The position numbers and the translations under genes were made by a program. A model generated the notes under the pieces. That model was not told where the DNA came from and ran no database searches. It saw only the letters and a program-made list of their open reading frames with translations. Below are positions 50,986 to 59,322 of a DNA stretch of 64,000 nt, piece by piece (position 1 is the first letter of the stretch; each line of letters opens with the position of its first letter). The DNA comes from DASRDR01 sp963812945 [NCBI: uncultured Candidatus Rokubacteria bacterium] (lineage in GTDB: Bacteria > Methylomirabilota > Methylomirabilia > Rokubacteriales). Where the stretch lies: assembly GCA_963812945.1 (NCBI GenBank), contig CAWEXD010000004.1:186001-250000 (forward strand), read 5' to 3'.

Positions 50986-52260
50986 TCAGCCGCCGCGGTC
51001 CGCTGGGGCGCCGGCCCCGGCCAGGATCTCCTCGTACAGGGCCTCGAACTGCGGCAGCACGACGTGGGCCGTGAAGAGGGGGGCCCGCTGCGCCGCCGCC
51101 CGGCCCAGCCGCTCACGAAGATCCGGGTCGTCGATCAGCCGCCGCATCGCGCCGGTGAGGGCCTCCGCGTCGCCGGCCGGCACGAGCAGCCCGGTCTTCC
51201 CGTCCACCACCATCTCCGCGTGGCCGCCCGGCGTCGTGCCGATCACCGCCTTGCCGTGGCTCATCGCCTCGTACACGACGTGGCCGAAGGGCTCGGCCCA
51301 GGTCGAGGGCGCGACCCCGAAGAGGGCGCCGGCCCAGGCCGCCATCACCGTGCCGTGCGGCACGTCGTAGAGGACCGTAACGCCCGGCGGAAAGGCGGTG
51401 GGAGCGCCGAAGTAACGGGTTCCGATGAGCACGAGCGGAGGGGGCGCGGCCAGCCGCTCATACGCGTCGAGAAGCTCACGTACGCCCTTGAGGGGACGCA
51501 ACGCCCCCACGAAGAGGATGTACGGCCCCGCCGGCAGCCTCGCCATGAGGCCCGGGTCGGCCGGCCCATCCGCGCTCTGGTCTCCGAAATTGTGGATCAC
51601 GCGATGCGGCACCGCGCGGCCATGCGGAGGCGATCCAGCGTCGGTGCTCAGCAGGTGCCGCTGCAGGACCCCTTGCACGTAGGCACTGGGGCTGTGGACG
51701 CCCTGGAGGCGGTGCCGCAAGAATCCGCGGCCGCCCAGTGTTCCCGCCACCGCCAGCAGGCCCTTGACGAGCCCGAGAGTGCGCGGCGCGCAGCGAAAGC
51801 ACTTCATCGGGGCCGGCCCGTCGCAGATCCGGTCGCGGCGGACCAGGGTGTGCAGCGGGCAGACGTACCCGTAGTCGCGCGCGGTGAGGAGCAGCGGGAT
51901 CCGCAGACCCAGCAGGGCCACGGCGCACGAATACGCGATCCAGCCATAGACGTGGACCAGGTCCGGACGAAGTCGCGCCACCAGGCGCCGCAGCCGCCAG
52001 ATCGTTTCGGGATCGGGGAAAGGCGGGTGACGGCGTCTGGCGGGGTCAGCCGAGAGAAACGAGAGCCGTGTCGTCAGGCTCCGGACGCGGTGCACCTCGA
52101 CGCCGCCGTCGTCTTCCCGCTCCGGCGAGCCGGTCTGCCAGGGCGTCGCGACGCTCACGGTATGCCCGCGCCGCGCGAGCCCTCGTGCCAGGAGACGCGT
52201 CGAGCGCGCCGAGCCCCCGATGTACGGCGGGTAGAGGTCGGACATCAGGAGAAGACGCAA
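50986..52260 (-). CDS. Glycosyltransferase family 4
   Basis: 424-aa GT-B enzyme. The acceptor-domain loop LYPPYIGGSARSTRLLARGL and the donor site EPFGHVVYEAMSHGKAVIGT (E-x7-E) with GHAEMVVDGKTGLLVPAGD are textbook for retaining GT4 enzymes. A Cys cluster in the middle (YVCPLHTLVRRDRICDG, then MKCFRCAP) is unusual and may bind a metal. The gene for paralogue 2 of the adenylate-forming enzymes lies 70 nt upstream on the same strand, so the two are probably cotranscribed. Confidence 0.92.
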   Translation of the reverse strand: MRLLLMSDLYPPYIGGSARSTRLLARGLARRGHTVSVATPWQTGSPEREDDGGVEVHRVRSLTTRLSFLSADPARRRHPPFPDPETIWRLRRLVARLRPDLVHVYGWIAYSCAVALLGLRIPLLLTARDYGYVCPLHTLVRRDRICDGPAPMKCFRCAPRTLGLVKGLLAVAGTLGGRGFLRHRLQGVHSPSAYVQGVLQRHLLSTDAGSPPHGRAVPHRVIHNFGDQSADGPADPGLMARLPAGPYILFVGALRPLKGVRELLDAYERLAAPPPLVLIGTRYFGAPTAFPPGVTVLYDVPHGTVMAAWAGALFGVAPSTWAEPFGHVVYEAMSHGKAVIGTTPGGHAEMVVDGKTGLLVPAGDAEALTGAMRRLIDDPDLRERLGRAAAQRAPLFTAHVVLPQFEALYEEILAGAGAPADRGG

Positions 52261-52330
52261 GCGCCGGCTGGGCCGCGCGTGGGTCAGCGGGTCCCTCCTC
52301 GAGAATCCCGCCGCGCCCGTCGCGCCGGAC

Positions 52331-53947
52331 TCATTCGCGCCCCGGGTCGGCGCCAGGTTTCCGGACGTGGAGGTGGAGAACCTTGCCGGAGGCGGTCACG
52401 AACGGCGGTCGGCACTCGACGCGGAGGACGCCGCTTTCACGCCAGAGCTGCGCCATCACCCGCTCCGCACCCGACCCCGGGCTGATGGCCCGCAGAAAGG
52501 CGTCCGTCACCGCCTCGGAGCTGATGGGCCCGACTTCGGGGTGAACGAGGAGCCGCAGGAGGGGGTACCCAGCGCCAGTCTCGTCCTCCACGATCTGGTA
52601 GCTGGTCGGGCCGCCGCCGAACCGGGCCGGCAGCACCTCCTCCAGAACTCGGACGACGTTCGTGTCGGCGAATGTCATGCCGCCGGCCGTCAGCTTCTCG
52701 AAGCTGCGGATCGTGTGCAGGTGCGTCGACCAGCCGAGCGCCTCCAGGGGGCAGCCGCACGATCGCCGCGTGACGACCGCCTGATCGCCCAAGGAGACGT
52801 TCAGCAGGATCAGCGGGGCCGTGGGCCGGAGCGAGGAGACGAACAGCGCGTCCGGAGCGAGGTCGCCCGGCACCCCGACAGTCCCGCCCCCGCCCTGGAC
52901 CAGGGCGTGAAGGTCGTGCAGCACGTGGACCTCGTCCGGGGCCTCCGGGGCAAGGCAGCCGTAGCCGATCGGGCCGCACTCGACGGTCCCGTAGCGTGGC
53001 GTCGCGGTCGCCCCGCATCGGCGGATCGCGTCCAGGCGCGCCGCCGTGATCGGTTCGCTCGTGAGCGTGAACTGGGCACCGCGGAGATCGACACCCGCCT
53101 CGAGGGCGGCCTGGCACAGGCGCGCGGCCGAGCTCGCGAACGTGTAGAGATGCGGAACCTTGCCTGCGCGAAGAGCGCCGACCATCCAGCGAGCCACCGG
53201 CAGCGGCTCGGCGAGTGGCGCATAGACGGGACGCGGCAGGCGGATCCCGGCGATGCGGCCTCCCCAGCGAATCGCGCGCGCGCTCCAGCGGTAGCGCGGG
53301 TGAAGGCCGCGTGTCCCGTCGTTCACCTGCCAGAACCATCCGGCCGGGACCGCGCCGGCGGCGCTGAACCGTAGCAGCTGCGCGAGGAGCGCACCGCCCG
53401 GGACACCCCAGTTCGCGTGAAGCCATTCCATCCCTTCGCGGGCCCGGAGCATCAGAGCCTTGTCGACAGCGGTGTCCCGGACGAACCGCAGGTCGATCGA
53501 CACCTGCGTGCGGACGCTCCGGCTGCCGCCGCTCTGGAGCAGCACGTCGAACGCCGAAAGCGGGTTGCGCCAGGCCTCGGGGGTGGTCTCGATCGTCGCA
53601 CCGCCTCGCACCACCGGCCGCCGTCCCTTGAACTCGTCCACGGTCAGATAGACCCCGTGGCGAAGGAGCGCGCGAAGAGCCCCCTCCACCCCCTCCTGGT
53701 CGACCAGCCGCCCGAGATCTCCGTACTCGCAGCCGGCGCGGTCCATGAGCCAGCGGTAGGGGTTGGCCGCCGCATCGTAGACGGCGCGGCGCACGAGCGC
53801 CAGAAAGTCGGGCCCCCGGCGTTCGAGCCGGCTTCGCAGGCTGTCCCGGGCCTCCGCCGGGCCGATCGAGCGTCTGAGGAAGCCCGGGAGCCGCCAGAGC
53901 AGGCGGGCGCCCTCGGCCACGTCGTGACCGGTCGGGAGAGCGTGCAC
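52331..53947 (-). CDS. Adenylate-forming enzyme, PaaK/LuxE-like (paralogue 2)
   Basis: 538-aa paralogue of the genes at 36292 and 57672. It shares VYLTVDEFKGRRPVVRGG, the loop LQSGGSRS, the A5-like block RYGTVECGPIGYGCLAPEAP, CGCPLEALGW and SFEKLTAGGMTF. The GTG at 53947 is chosen because it gives the same N-terminal length as the paralogues; the frame stays open to 54139 through a duplicated intergenic block and that part is rejected. It is upstream of the GT4 gene. It may activate a fatty or aromatic acid for attachment to a sugar or protein. Confidence 0.84.
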   Translation of the reverse strand: MHALPTGHDVAEGARLLWRLPGFLRRSIGPAEARDSLRSRLERRGPDFLALVRRAVYDAAANPYRWLMDRAGCEYGDLGRLVDQEGVEGALRALLRHGVYLTVDEFKGRRPVVRGGATIETTPEAWRNPLSAFDVLLQSGGSRSVRTQVSIDLRFVRDTAVDKALMLRAREGMEWLHANWGVPGGALLAQLLRFSAAGAVPAGWFWQVNDGTRGLHPRYRWSARAIRWGGRIAGIRLPRPVYAPLAEPLPVARWMVGALRAGKVPHLYTFASSAARLCQAALEAGVDLRGAQFTLTSEPITAARLDAIRRCGATATPRYGTVECGPIGYGCLAPEAPDEVHVLHDLHALVQGGGGTVGVPGDLAPDALFVSSLRPTAPLILLNVSLGDQAVVTRRSCGCPLEALGWSTHLHTIRSFEKLTAGGMTFADTNVVRVLEEVLPARFGGGPTSYQIVEDETGAGYPLLRLLVHPEVGPISSEAVTDAFLRAISPGSGAERVMAQLWRESGVLRVECRPPFVTASGKVLHLHVRKPGADPGRE

Positions 53948-54060
53948 TTCAGGTCCCCGGCATGCGGATACGCGTGCCCATACCGCCAGCCAGCCTTTCG
54001 TGAGGCCATGCCTCCGGCATGACGCTCCGGTGCCGCGACGGCGCGCGGGCCAGGCCCCGG

Positions 54061-54150
54061 AGGTCCGCGACACCCGCGACGCCCGTGGACATATCAGACG
54101 GGACGGCATCCAGGCAAGGGCACGCAGACGACGCGCCAAGGCCCGGACTC
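54061..54150 (+). repeat. Duplicate of the block upstream of the acyl-CoA synthetase
   Basis: The first 59 nt match 55605-55663 with 7 differences, sharing AGGTCCGCGACACCCGC and GGCATCCAGGCAAGG. After a small gap a weaker match runs to CCAAGGCCCGGACT. Confidence 0.7.
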
Positions 54151-54392
54151 CGCGATGCCTCGAAACTGACGGTCACCCTGCCAGGAGTCGATGCCTCAAG
54201 ACTGAGGTTACCGCAGCCGTGTGCCCGCGGCGGCATGCAGGCGTCCCGCGGGCCGCACCGCCAGGGGCCAGAGGGTGGTCAGGATCGTCTCGATGCGCGG
54301 CGTGAAGTCAGCGGGGTTCAGGGCGCGAAGGTCCCCCGCGAGCGCGGGGAGCGCGGGCAGACTCAGGGCCGGGGTGGCCAGCAGCCGTTGGG

Positions 54393-54430
54393 CCGGCTCT
54401 GCATGCGCTGGATCGACGATTCCGGTGGCG
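54393..54430 (+). repeat. Exact 38-nt copy of an internal segment of the acyl-CoA synthetase gene
   Basis: Identical to 55854-55891, which codes for residues about 41-53 (RLCMRWIDDSGG) of the synthetase. The flanks do not match. Confidence 0.85.
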
Positions 54431-54470
54431 CACTCCGGCGACGCGCGCGATCGCAGGCGGACGAGCTCTC

Positions 54471-54980
54471 CTACGGCGGCAACTGCTCCACGGTGACCGC
54501 ACACCCGTCGCTGCCCTTGACGAATCGCACGTTGTGGAACGAGCCCGAGGTCGGAAGGGCGATCAAGGTTGCATTGCATTTCGCGATCCACTGGTAGTCG
54601 GTGGCCACGACGCGAAACTGGCCGGGGGATACCCATGCCCACGCGCCGGTGGCGAGGATGCAACGCCCGTTCGCGTCCGGCCGGCCGGAGTTGAGCGCGA
54701 TGACACCCCCGTGCGGGTCGAACGCGGTCGGATTTCCGGCCGCATCCAGCCGCTTGTTGAAGATCCACTCGAACTCCGGCGTGCTGCAGAACGTGCCCAG
54801 GCCCGTAGGTTCGGTGACGATGAACCCCTGCGCGACCGCCACCTCGTAGCGCACGACCGCCCGTATCGGCGAGGATCCCCCTTCCGGCCCAACTGGTCGG
54901 CATCCCGGCAGCGCGACGACGGGGATCATGGCGGCGACGCGAGCGACCGACAGGAGGACCGACCGCCTCCGGGCCGCCAT
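54471..54980 (-). CDS. Small lipoprotein, sister of the next gene
   Basis: 169-aa exported lipoprotein: a basic N-terminus (MAARRRSVLL), hydrophobic stretch and lipobox VALPGC (Cys27). The mature domain has several Cys residues and ends with a motif VRFVKGSDGCAV that recurs in the upstream gene as IRFVRGESGCSV. Both also carry a strand of the type FRVVATDYQWIAKCNATL / WFVMAMDETQWITECQTS. It begins 1 nt after the upstream stop. The function is unknown; it is likely to be a small secreted binding domain held by disulphides. Confidence 0.78.
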   Translation of the reverse strand: MAARRRSVLLSVARVAAMIPVVALPGCRPVGPEGGSSPIRAVVRYEVAVAQGFIVTEPTGLGTFCSTPEFEWIFNKRLDAAGNPTAFDPHGGVIALNSGRPDANGRCILATGAWAWVSPGQFRVVATDYQWIAKCNATLIALPTSGSFHNVRFVKGSDGCAVTVEQLPP

Positions 54981-54981
54981 C

Positions 54982-55461
54982 TCACTGGCCTCCGACCGAG
55001 CACCCGCTCTCGCCCCTGACGAAGCGAATCGTGCCGACGGAGAAGATCGGCTGATCCGGACCGGCCTGCGTCAAGAGCGACGTCTGGCACTCGGTGATCC
55101 ACTGGGTTTCGTCCATCGCCATCACGAACCACTTCATCGTGCGTATCTGATTGGGGATTCTGACCAGGATGGATCCGACGTACTCGCACACGTTGCCGTT
55201 CGCCGTCATCACGTTGGAATTCACCCGCGACGGCAGGCCGGGGAACCTGTTAGTCGCCTCGGCATCGTAGAGATGGACGAGCCACATCATCTGGCGCGCA
55301 CGCTGCTCGCAGTTCGCGTCACTCGGGGCGGGGTCGTGGATGACGAACCGTCCCACGACCGGGATCGGCGCGTCGGTCGTCGAATCGAACGTGCACCCGG
55401 CCGCCACGACGCAGAGAAGCGCGGTCGTCAGCCGCGGGCCTGATCGCCAGACCCTCCTCAT
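54982..55461 (-). CDS. Small lipoprotein, sister of the downstream gene
   Basis: 159-aa lipoprotein from the ATG at 55461: MRRVWRSGPRLTTALLCVVA then lipobox VVAAGC (Cys22). It shares the C-terminal Cys motif and the W-x-x-C strand with the 169-aa protein, but little else, so the duplication is old. The two genes form an operon with a 1-nt gap. They lie between the two copies of the duplicated synthetase block. The function is unknown. Confidence 0.78.
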   Translation of the reverse strand: MRRVWRSGPRLTTALLCVVAAGCTFDSTTDAPIPVVGRFVIHDPAPSDANCEQRARQMMWLVHLYDAEATNRFPGLPSRVNSNVMTANGNVCEYVGSILVRIPNQIRTMKWFVMAMDETQWITECQTSLLTQAGPDQPIFSVGTIRFVRGESGCSVGGQ

Positions 55462-55604
55462 GGCGAATCCACCTCCTGGCAGCATCGGCAAAGATCGCGA
55501 TGCTGGCGGATGACTACCCGGTGAATAGCACGAGTCGTCGACGGCTCACAATGGGACCTTGGGCCTATCGCCGCGTGGCCGGGCGTCACTCCGGTGACAC
55601 CTCG

Positions 55605-55700
55605 AGGTCCGCGACACCCGCAACGCTCGTGGACATCTCGGGTGGGGCGGCATCCAGGCAAGGCCGAAAAGTCGAGGGGATCCGTCAAGGCCCGCACTCT
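55605..55700 (+). repeat. Block upstream of the acyl-CoA synthetase, also found at 54061
   Basis: Second copy of the block at 54061-54150. It ends in CTCTTGACAGG, where TTGACA (55700-55705) could be a -35 box, but no good -10 follows before the ATG at 55735. A shorter, weaker match (GCCTGGATGCC, opposite strand) lies near 57465. Confidence 0.65.
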
Positions 55701-55734
55701 TGACAGGCCCAAGCCGGCCACGCACCATCGCGAC

Positions 55735-57393
55735 ATGACCCTGACCACCGACGCCGCGAGATACGAGGCGCTTCGTTCGAGCGTCACCGCCCAGCTGATC
55801 GTGCCGGCCAGGTTCAACTTCGTGACCGACACGTTCGAGAAATGGTCCTCGGACCGGCTCTGCATGCGCTGGATCGACGATTCCGGTGGCGACCGGACGA
55901 TCTCGTGGAAGGAGATGTCCGACAACGCGAACCGGGTCGTGAACGTCCTCCGGGCGTGCGGCGTGAAGAAGGGGGACCGCGTCTTCATCCAGGTGGGCCG
56001 TCTCCCGGAATGGTGGGAGACGATGCTGGCCTGTCTCAAGATGGGCGCGGTCGCCATGCCGGGCACGGTCATGCTCACGCCGAAGGACATCGGCTATCGG
56101 ATGGAGCTGTCGGAGCCCGCGGCCGTGGTGACCGAGGCCTCGATCGCGCCACGGTTCGACGAGGTGCGCGGCAAGTCGAGCTCGGTCAAGGCCTACCTGG
56201 CCGTCGGCGGCCACCCGGACCGCTGGCTGGACTTCCGCGCGGAGCGCGAGCTGGCGCCGGCGGCGGCGCCGGCGGAGCCGACGCTCGCGACCGATCCCTG
56301 CCTCCTCTACTTCACTTCGGGTACCACCGGCTTCGCGAAGATGGTGTGCCACACGCAGGCGTCCTACGGCATCGGTCACGTCGTGACCGCCCGGTACTGG
56401 CTCGACCTCGCGCCGGAGGACCTTCACTGGAACATCTCCGACACCGGCTGGGGGAAGGCCGCGTGGAGCTCCCTCTTCAGTCCGTTCATCACAGGGGCAG
56501 CGCAGCTCGTCCACAACCCGACCGGCCCGTTCAGCGCCAAGCGGGCGCTCGACGTCCTCGCGCAGTACCCGATCACGAGCATGTGCGGGGCGCCAACAAT
56601 CTTTCGGGCGATCGTGCTCGAGGATCTCCGGAAGTGGACGTTCCCGAGTCTCCGGAGCTGCGTCGCGGCCGGAGAGCCGCTCAATCCCGAAGTGATCGCG
56701 ACCTGGCGAGCCGCCACCGGACTCGAGATCCGTGACGGCTACGGACAGACCGAGACGTGCTGCCTGGTCGGCAACTACAAGGGGCTGACGGTGAAGCCCG
56801 GATCGATGGGCAAGCCGTCGCCGGGCTACGACGTCGCGATCGTCGACGACGACGGACGGCCGGTGGCGGCGGGCAAGGAGGGCGACATCGGCGTGCGGAT
56901 CACGCCGGTGCGGCCGGTCGGTCTCTTCAGCGAGTACTGGAAGAACGACCAGGCGAACCGGAGCTCCGTGCGAGGGGACTACTACATCACCGGCGACCGC
57001 GGCGTGATGGACGAGGACGGCTACATCTGGTTCGTGGGCCGGGCCGACGACGTCATCCTGAGCGCCGGCTACCGCATCGGCCCGTTCGAGGTGGAGAGCG
57101 CGCTGCTCGAGCACGCGGCGGTCGCCGAGTCCGCCGTCGTCTCGAGCCCGGACGACATCCGCGGCGAGATCGTGAAGGCCTTCATCGTCCTCAAGCCCGG
57201 CTCGACCCCCTCGGAAGCCCTCGCGGCAGAGCTCCAGGAGCACTGCAAGAAGGTGACTGCGCCGTACAAGCACCCGCGGAAGATCGATTTCGTGACCACG
57301 CTGCCGAAGACGGTCAGCGGCAAGATCCGCCGCATCGAGCTCCGGAACAGGGAGTGGGGCCGGCCCATCCCGGCGAGCAACGAGCGCGAGTAG
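55735..57393 (+). CDS. AMP-dependent acyl-CoA synthetase, medium-chain/aryl type
   Basis: 552-aa ANL-family acyl-CoA ligase that joins a carboxylic acid to CoA through an adenylate. The phosphate loop FTSGTTGFAK is at 193-202, A5 is DGYGQTETCCLVGNYKG, A7 is YYITGDRGVMDEDGYIWFVG, and the catalytic Lys is in LPKTVSGKIRR. The pattern WNISDTGWGKAAWSS is that of the MACS subgroup, which takes medium-chain or aromatic acids. Unlike its PaaK-like neighbours it has all canonical motifs. Residues 41-53 are coded by the segment copied at 54393. Confidence 0.93.
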   Translation: MTLTTDAARYEALRSSVTAQLIVPARFNFVTDTFEKWSSDRLCMRWIDDSGGDRTISWKEMSDNANRVVNVLRACGVKKGDRVFIQVGRLPEWWETMLACLKMGAVAMPGTVMLTPKDIGYRMELSEPAAVVTEASIAPRFDEVRGKSSSVKAYLAVGGHPDRWLDFRAERELAPAAAPAEPTLATDPCLLYFTSGTTGFAKMVCHTQASYGIGHVVTARYWLDLAPEDLHWNISDTGWGKAAWSSLFSPFITGAAQLVHNPTGPFSAKRALDVLAQYPITSMCGAPTIFRAIVLEDLRKWTFPSLRSCVAAGEPLNPEVIATWRAATGLEIRDGYGQTETCCLVGNYKGLTVKPGSMGKPSPGYDVAIVDDDGRPVAAGKEGDIGVRITPVRPVGLFSEYWKNDQANRSSVRGDYYITGDRGVMDEDGYIWFVGRADDVILSAGYRIGPFEVESALLEHAAVAESAVVSSPDDIRGEIVKAFIVLKPGSTPSEALAAELQEHCKKVTAPYKHPRKIDFVTTLPKTVSGKIRRIELRNREWGRPIPASNERE

Positions 57394-57671
57394 CGCCCGG
57401 GGAACGACCACTCGCGAGGCGTCGCCACTGCGCCGAGTCTCGGGGCCCGCGCGGTCCTTGGCGGGCCTGGATGCCACCCCGTGGGTTGAACTCGGTGTCG
57501 GCGCGGCCCATACTGCCGGCCGATGCTCGATCGGCGGGCCCACCTTGGGCTGCACACACGGTGGCGGCAGGTGCCACGTGGCTCGACCGGTAGCAGCCCG
57601 GCCCGGACGCCGCCGGTGACGGTACGCCGTGGTTGCGCGCGACCGGGTCGGCCGGGCCTCCGGCGCGCGAC

Positions 57672-59309
57672 GTGCCCGTGCCGTCCGTGCTGGCGTCCGA
57701 AGCCTTCGGTGTCGCGGCCGTGATCACGCTGGCGGATCTCGTCGTCGGGGCGCGGGTTGCGCGGCGGCTGCCGTACTATCTTCGCCATCCGATCGCACCG
57801 GACGAGGCCCGAGCCATCGTGCGCGGCCGGCTCGAGCGACGGGAGGCCAGGTTCCTCGCCCTCGTCCGGCGGACCGTCTACCAGCACGCGGCCAGCCCCT
57901 ACCGGCAGCTCCTACGGCTCGCCGGGTGCCAGCCGGGCGACCTGGAGCGACTGGTGCTCCAGGAGGGCATCGAAGGGGCTCTCCGGAGCCTCTTCCGCGA
58001 GGGCGTGTACCTGACCGTCGACGAGTTCAAGGGACGGCGGCCCGTCGTGCGGGGGAGCGCGACGATCTCGGCGGACTCGGAGCAGCTTCGCAATCCACTC
58101 TCCGCCGCGCACGTGCCCCAGCGAAGCGGGGGGAGTCGCAGCCGCGGCACGGCTGTCCCCATGGACCTCGCCTTCATCCGCGATGTCGCCGTCAACACCT
58201 GCCTCCTTCTCGAAGCCCGCGGCGGTCGCGAGTGGGTCAAGGCCAACTGGGAGGTGCCCGGCGGCGGCGCCCTGTACCACATCCTGCTGTACAGCGGCTT
58301 CGGCGCCCCCCACGCTCGCTGGTTCTCGCAGCTCGATCCCGGAGCGCCGGATCTCCCGCTGCTGTACCGATGGAGCCCGCGCATCATGCGGTGGGCGAGC
58401 CTGCTGGCCGGCGTTTCCCTGCCGGCCCCCGAGCACGTGCCGATCGAGGCGCCCTTGCCGATCGCCGACTGGGCGTCCTCGGTCCGCCGGAGCGGCCGGA
58501 CTCCCCACATCTACACGTTCCCCAGCTCGGCCGTGCGCCTGGCCCAGGCAGCCCTCGACGCCGGGAGGGATCTCGAGGGCCTGCAGTTCCTGGTCGGAGG
58601 GGAACCCGTCACGCCCGCTCGCCTGAGGGCGATCCGGCAGGCCGGGGCCGACGCGTTGCCGGGGTACGGCAGCATCGAAGGGGGCGTCTACGGGTACGGT
58701 TGCCTTCACCCGGCCACGTCCGACGATGTCCATCTGCTGCAAGACCTGCACGCCATCGTCCAGCCCGGGCCGGCGGGATCTCACGGGCTCCCGCCCAACG
58801 CGAACCTGTTCACGTCGCTGAGCCGACACGCCCCGTTCGTCTTCCTGAATGTCGGGATGGGCGACCAGGCCATGGTCGATCGCCGGCGCTGCGGCTGTCC
58901 CCTGGAGCTGCTGGGGTGGACGACGCACCTGCACTCGATCCGGAGCTTCGAGAAACTCACCGCGGGGGGCATGACGTTCCTCGACACGGATGTTGTCCGG
59001 GTGCTCGAGGAAGTGCTGCCGGGCCGCTTCGGGGGCTCACCCGCTCACTACCAGCTCCTCGAGGAGGAGGGCGCGGACGGCCGACCTTACCTGCGTCTGC
59101 TCGTCCACCCCTCCGTCGGGCCGCTGGATCATTCGGCGGTCGTGGAGGCTTTCCGGAGCGCGATCGGAGATGGCCCGGGCGCCGCACGTGCCATGGGCCT
59201 TCACTGGCGCCACGCCAACTACGTCGGCGTGGCGCGCCGGGTGCCTCTGACCACCCACGCGGCGAAGATCCTCCACCTCCACGTCCAGCGAACGGGATCC
59301 GGCCGGTGA
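57672..59309 (+). CDS. Adenylate-forming enzyme, PaaK/LuxE-like (paralogue 3)
   Basis: 545-aa paralogue of the genes at 36292 and 52331, with VYLTVDEFKGRRPVVRGS, the loop RSGGSRSRG, PGYGSIEGGVYGYGCLHP, CGCPLELLGW and SFEKLTAGGMTF. The start is uncertain: the GTG at 57672 is chosen by alignment to the paralogues, while the frame opens with TTG at 57633 and another GTG lies at 57678. It follows the acyl-CoA synthetase gene by about 280 nt and is convergent with livF. The conserved GGMTF-LDT-DVVRVLEEVL segment near the end is specific to this trio. Confidence 0.83.
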   Translation: MPVPSVLASEAFGVAAVITLADLVVGARVARRLPYYLRHPIAPDEARAIVRGRLERREARFLALVRRTVYQHAASPYRQLLRLAGCQPGDLERLVLQEGIEGALRSLFREGVYLTVDEFKGRRPVVRGSATISADSEQLRNPLSAAHVPQRSGGSRSRGTAVPMDLAFIRDVAVNTCLLLEARGGREWVKANWEVPGGGALYHILLYSGFGAPHARWFSQLDPGAPDLPLLYRWSPRIMRWASLLAGVSLPAPEHVPIEAPLPIADWASSVRRSGRTPHIYTFPSSAVRLAQAALDAGRDLEGLQFLVGGEPVTPARLRAIRQAGADALPGYGSIEGGVYGYGCLHPATSDDVHLLQDLHAIVQPGPAGSHGLPPNANLFTSLSRHAPFVFLNVGMGDQAMVDRRRCGCPLELLGWTTHLHSIRSFEKLTAGGMTFLDTDVVRVLEEVLPGRFGGSPAHYQLLEEEGADGRPYLRLLVHPSVGPLDHSAVVEAFRSAIGDGPGAARAMGLHWRHANYVGVARRVPLTTHAAKILHLHVQRTGSGR

Positions 59310-59322
59310 TGGAGGGACGTGA

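Larger units (their letters stand above)
53948..54470. other. Gap with decayed duplicate of the acyl-CoA synthetase upstream region
   Basis: About 520 nt between paralogue 2 and the lipoprotein pair. It holds 54061-54150 (duplicate of 55605-55700) and 54393-54430 (exact copy of 38 nt inside the synthetase gene). No supported gene was seen. Confidence 0.65.

Noticed and set aside
55700-55730. TTGACA as promoter of the acyl-CoA synthetase
   Set aside because: The hexamer is perfect but the best -10 candidate at 17 nt (CACCAT) is poor and the start would fall almost on the ATG; kept only as a note.
55546-57555. Minus-strand open frame of 669 codons
   Set aside because: Antisense shadow of the acyl-CoA synthetase gene.
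57394-57671. Third copy of the duplicated synthetase block near 57465
   Set aside because: Only a short match (GCCTGGATGCC and a few flanking bases, opposite strand); too weak to list as a repeat on its own.
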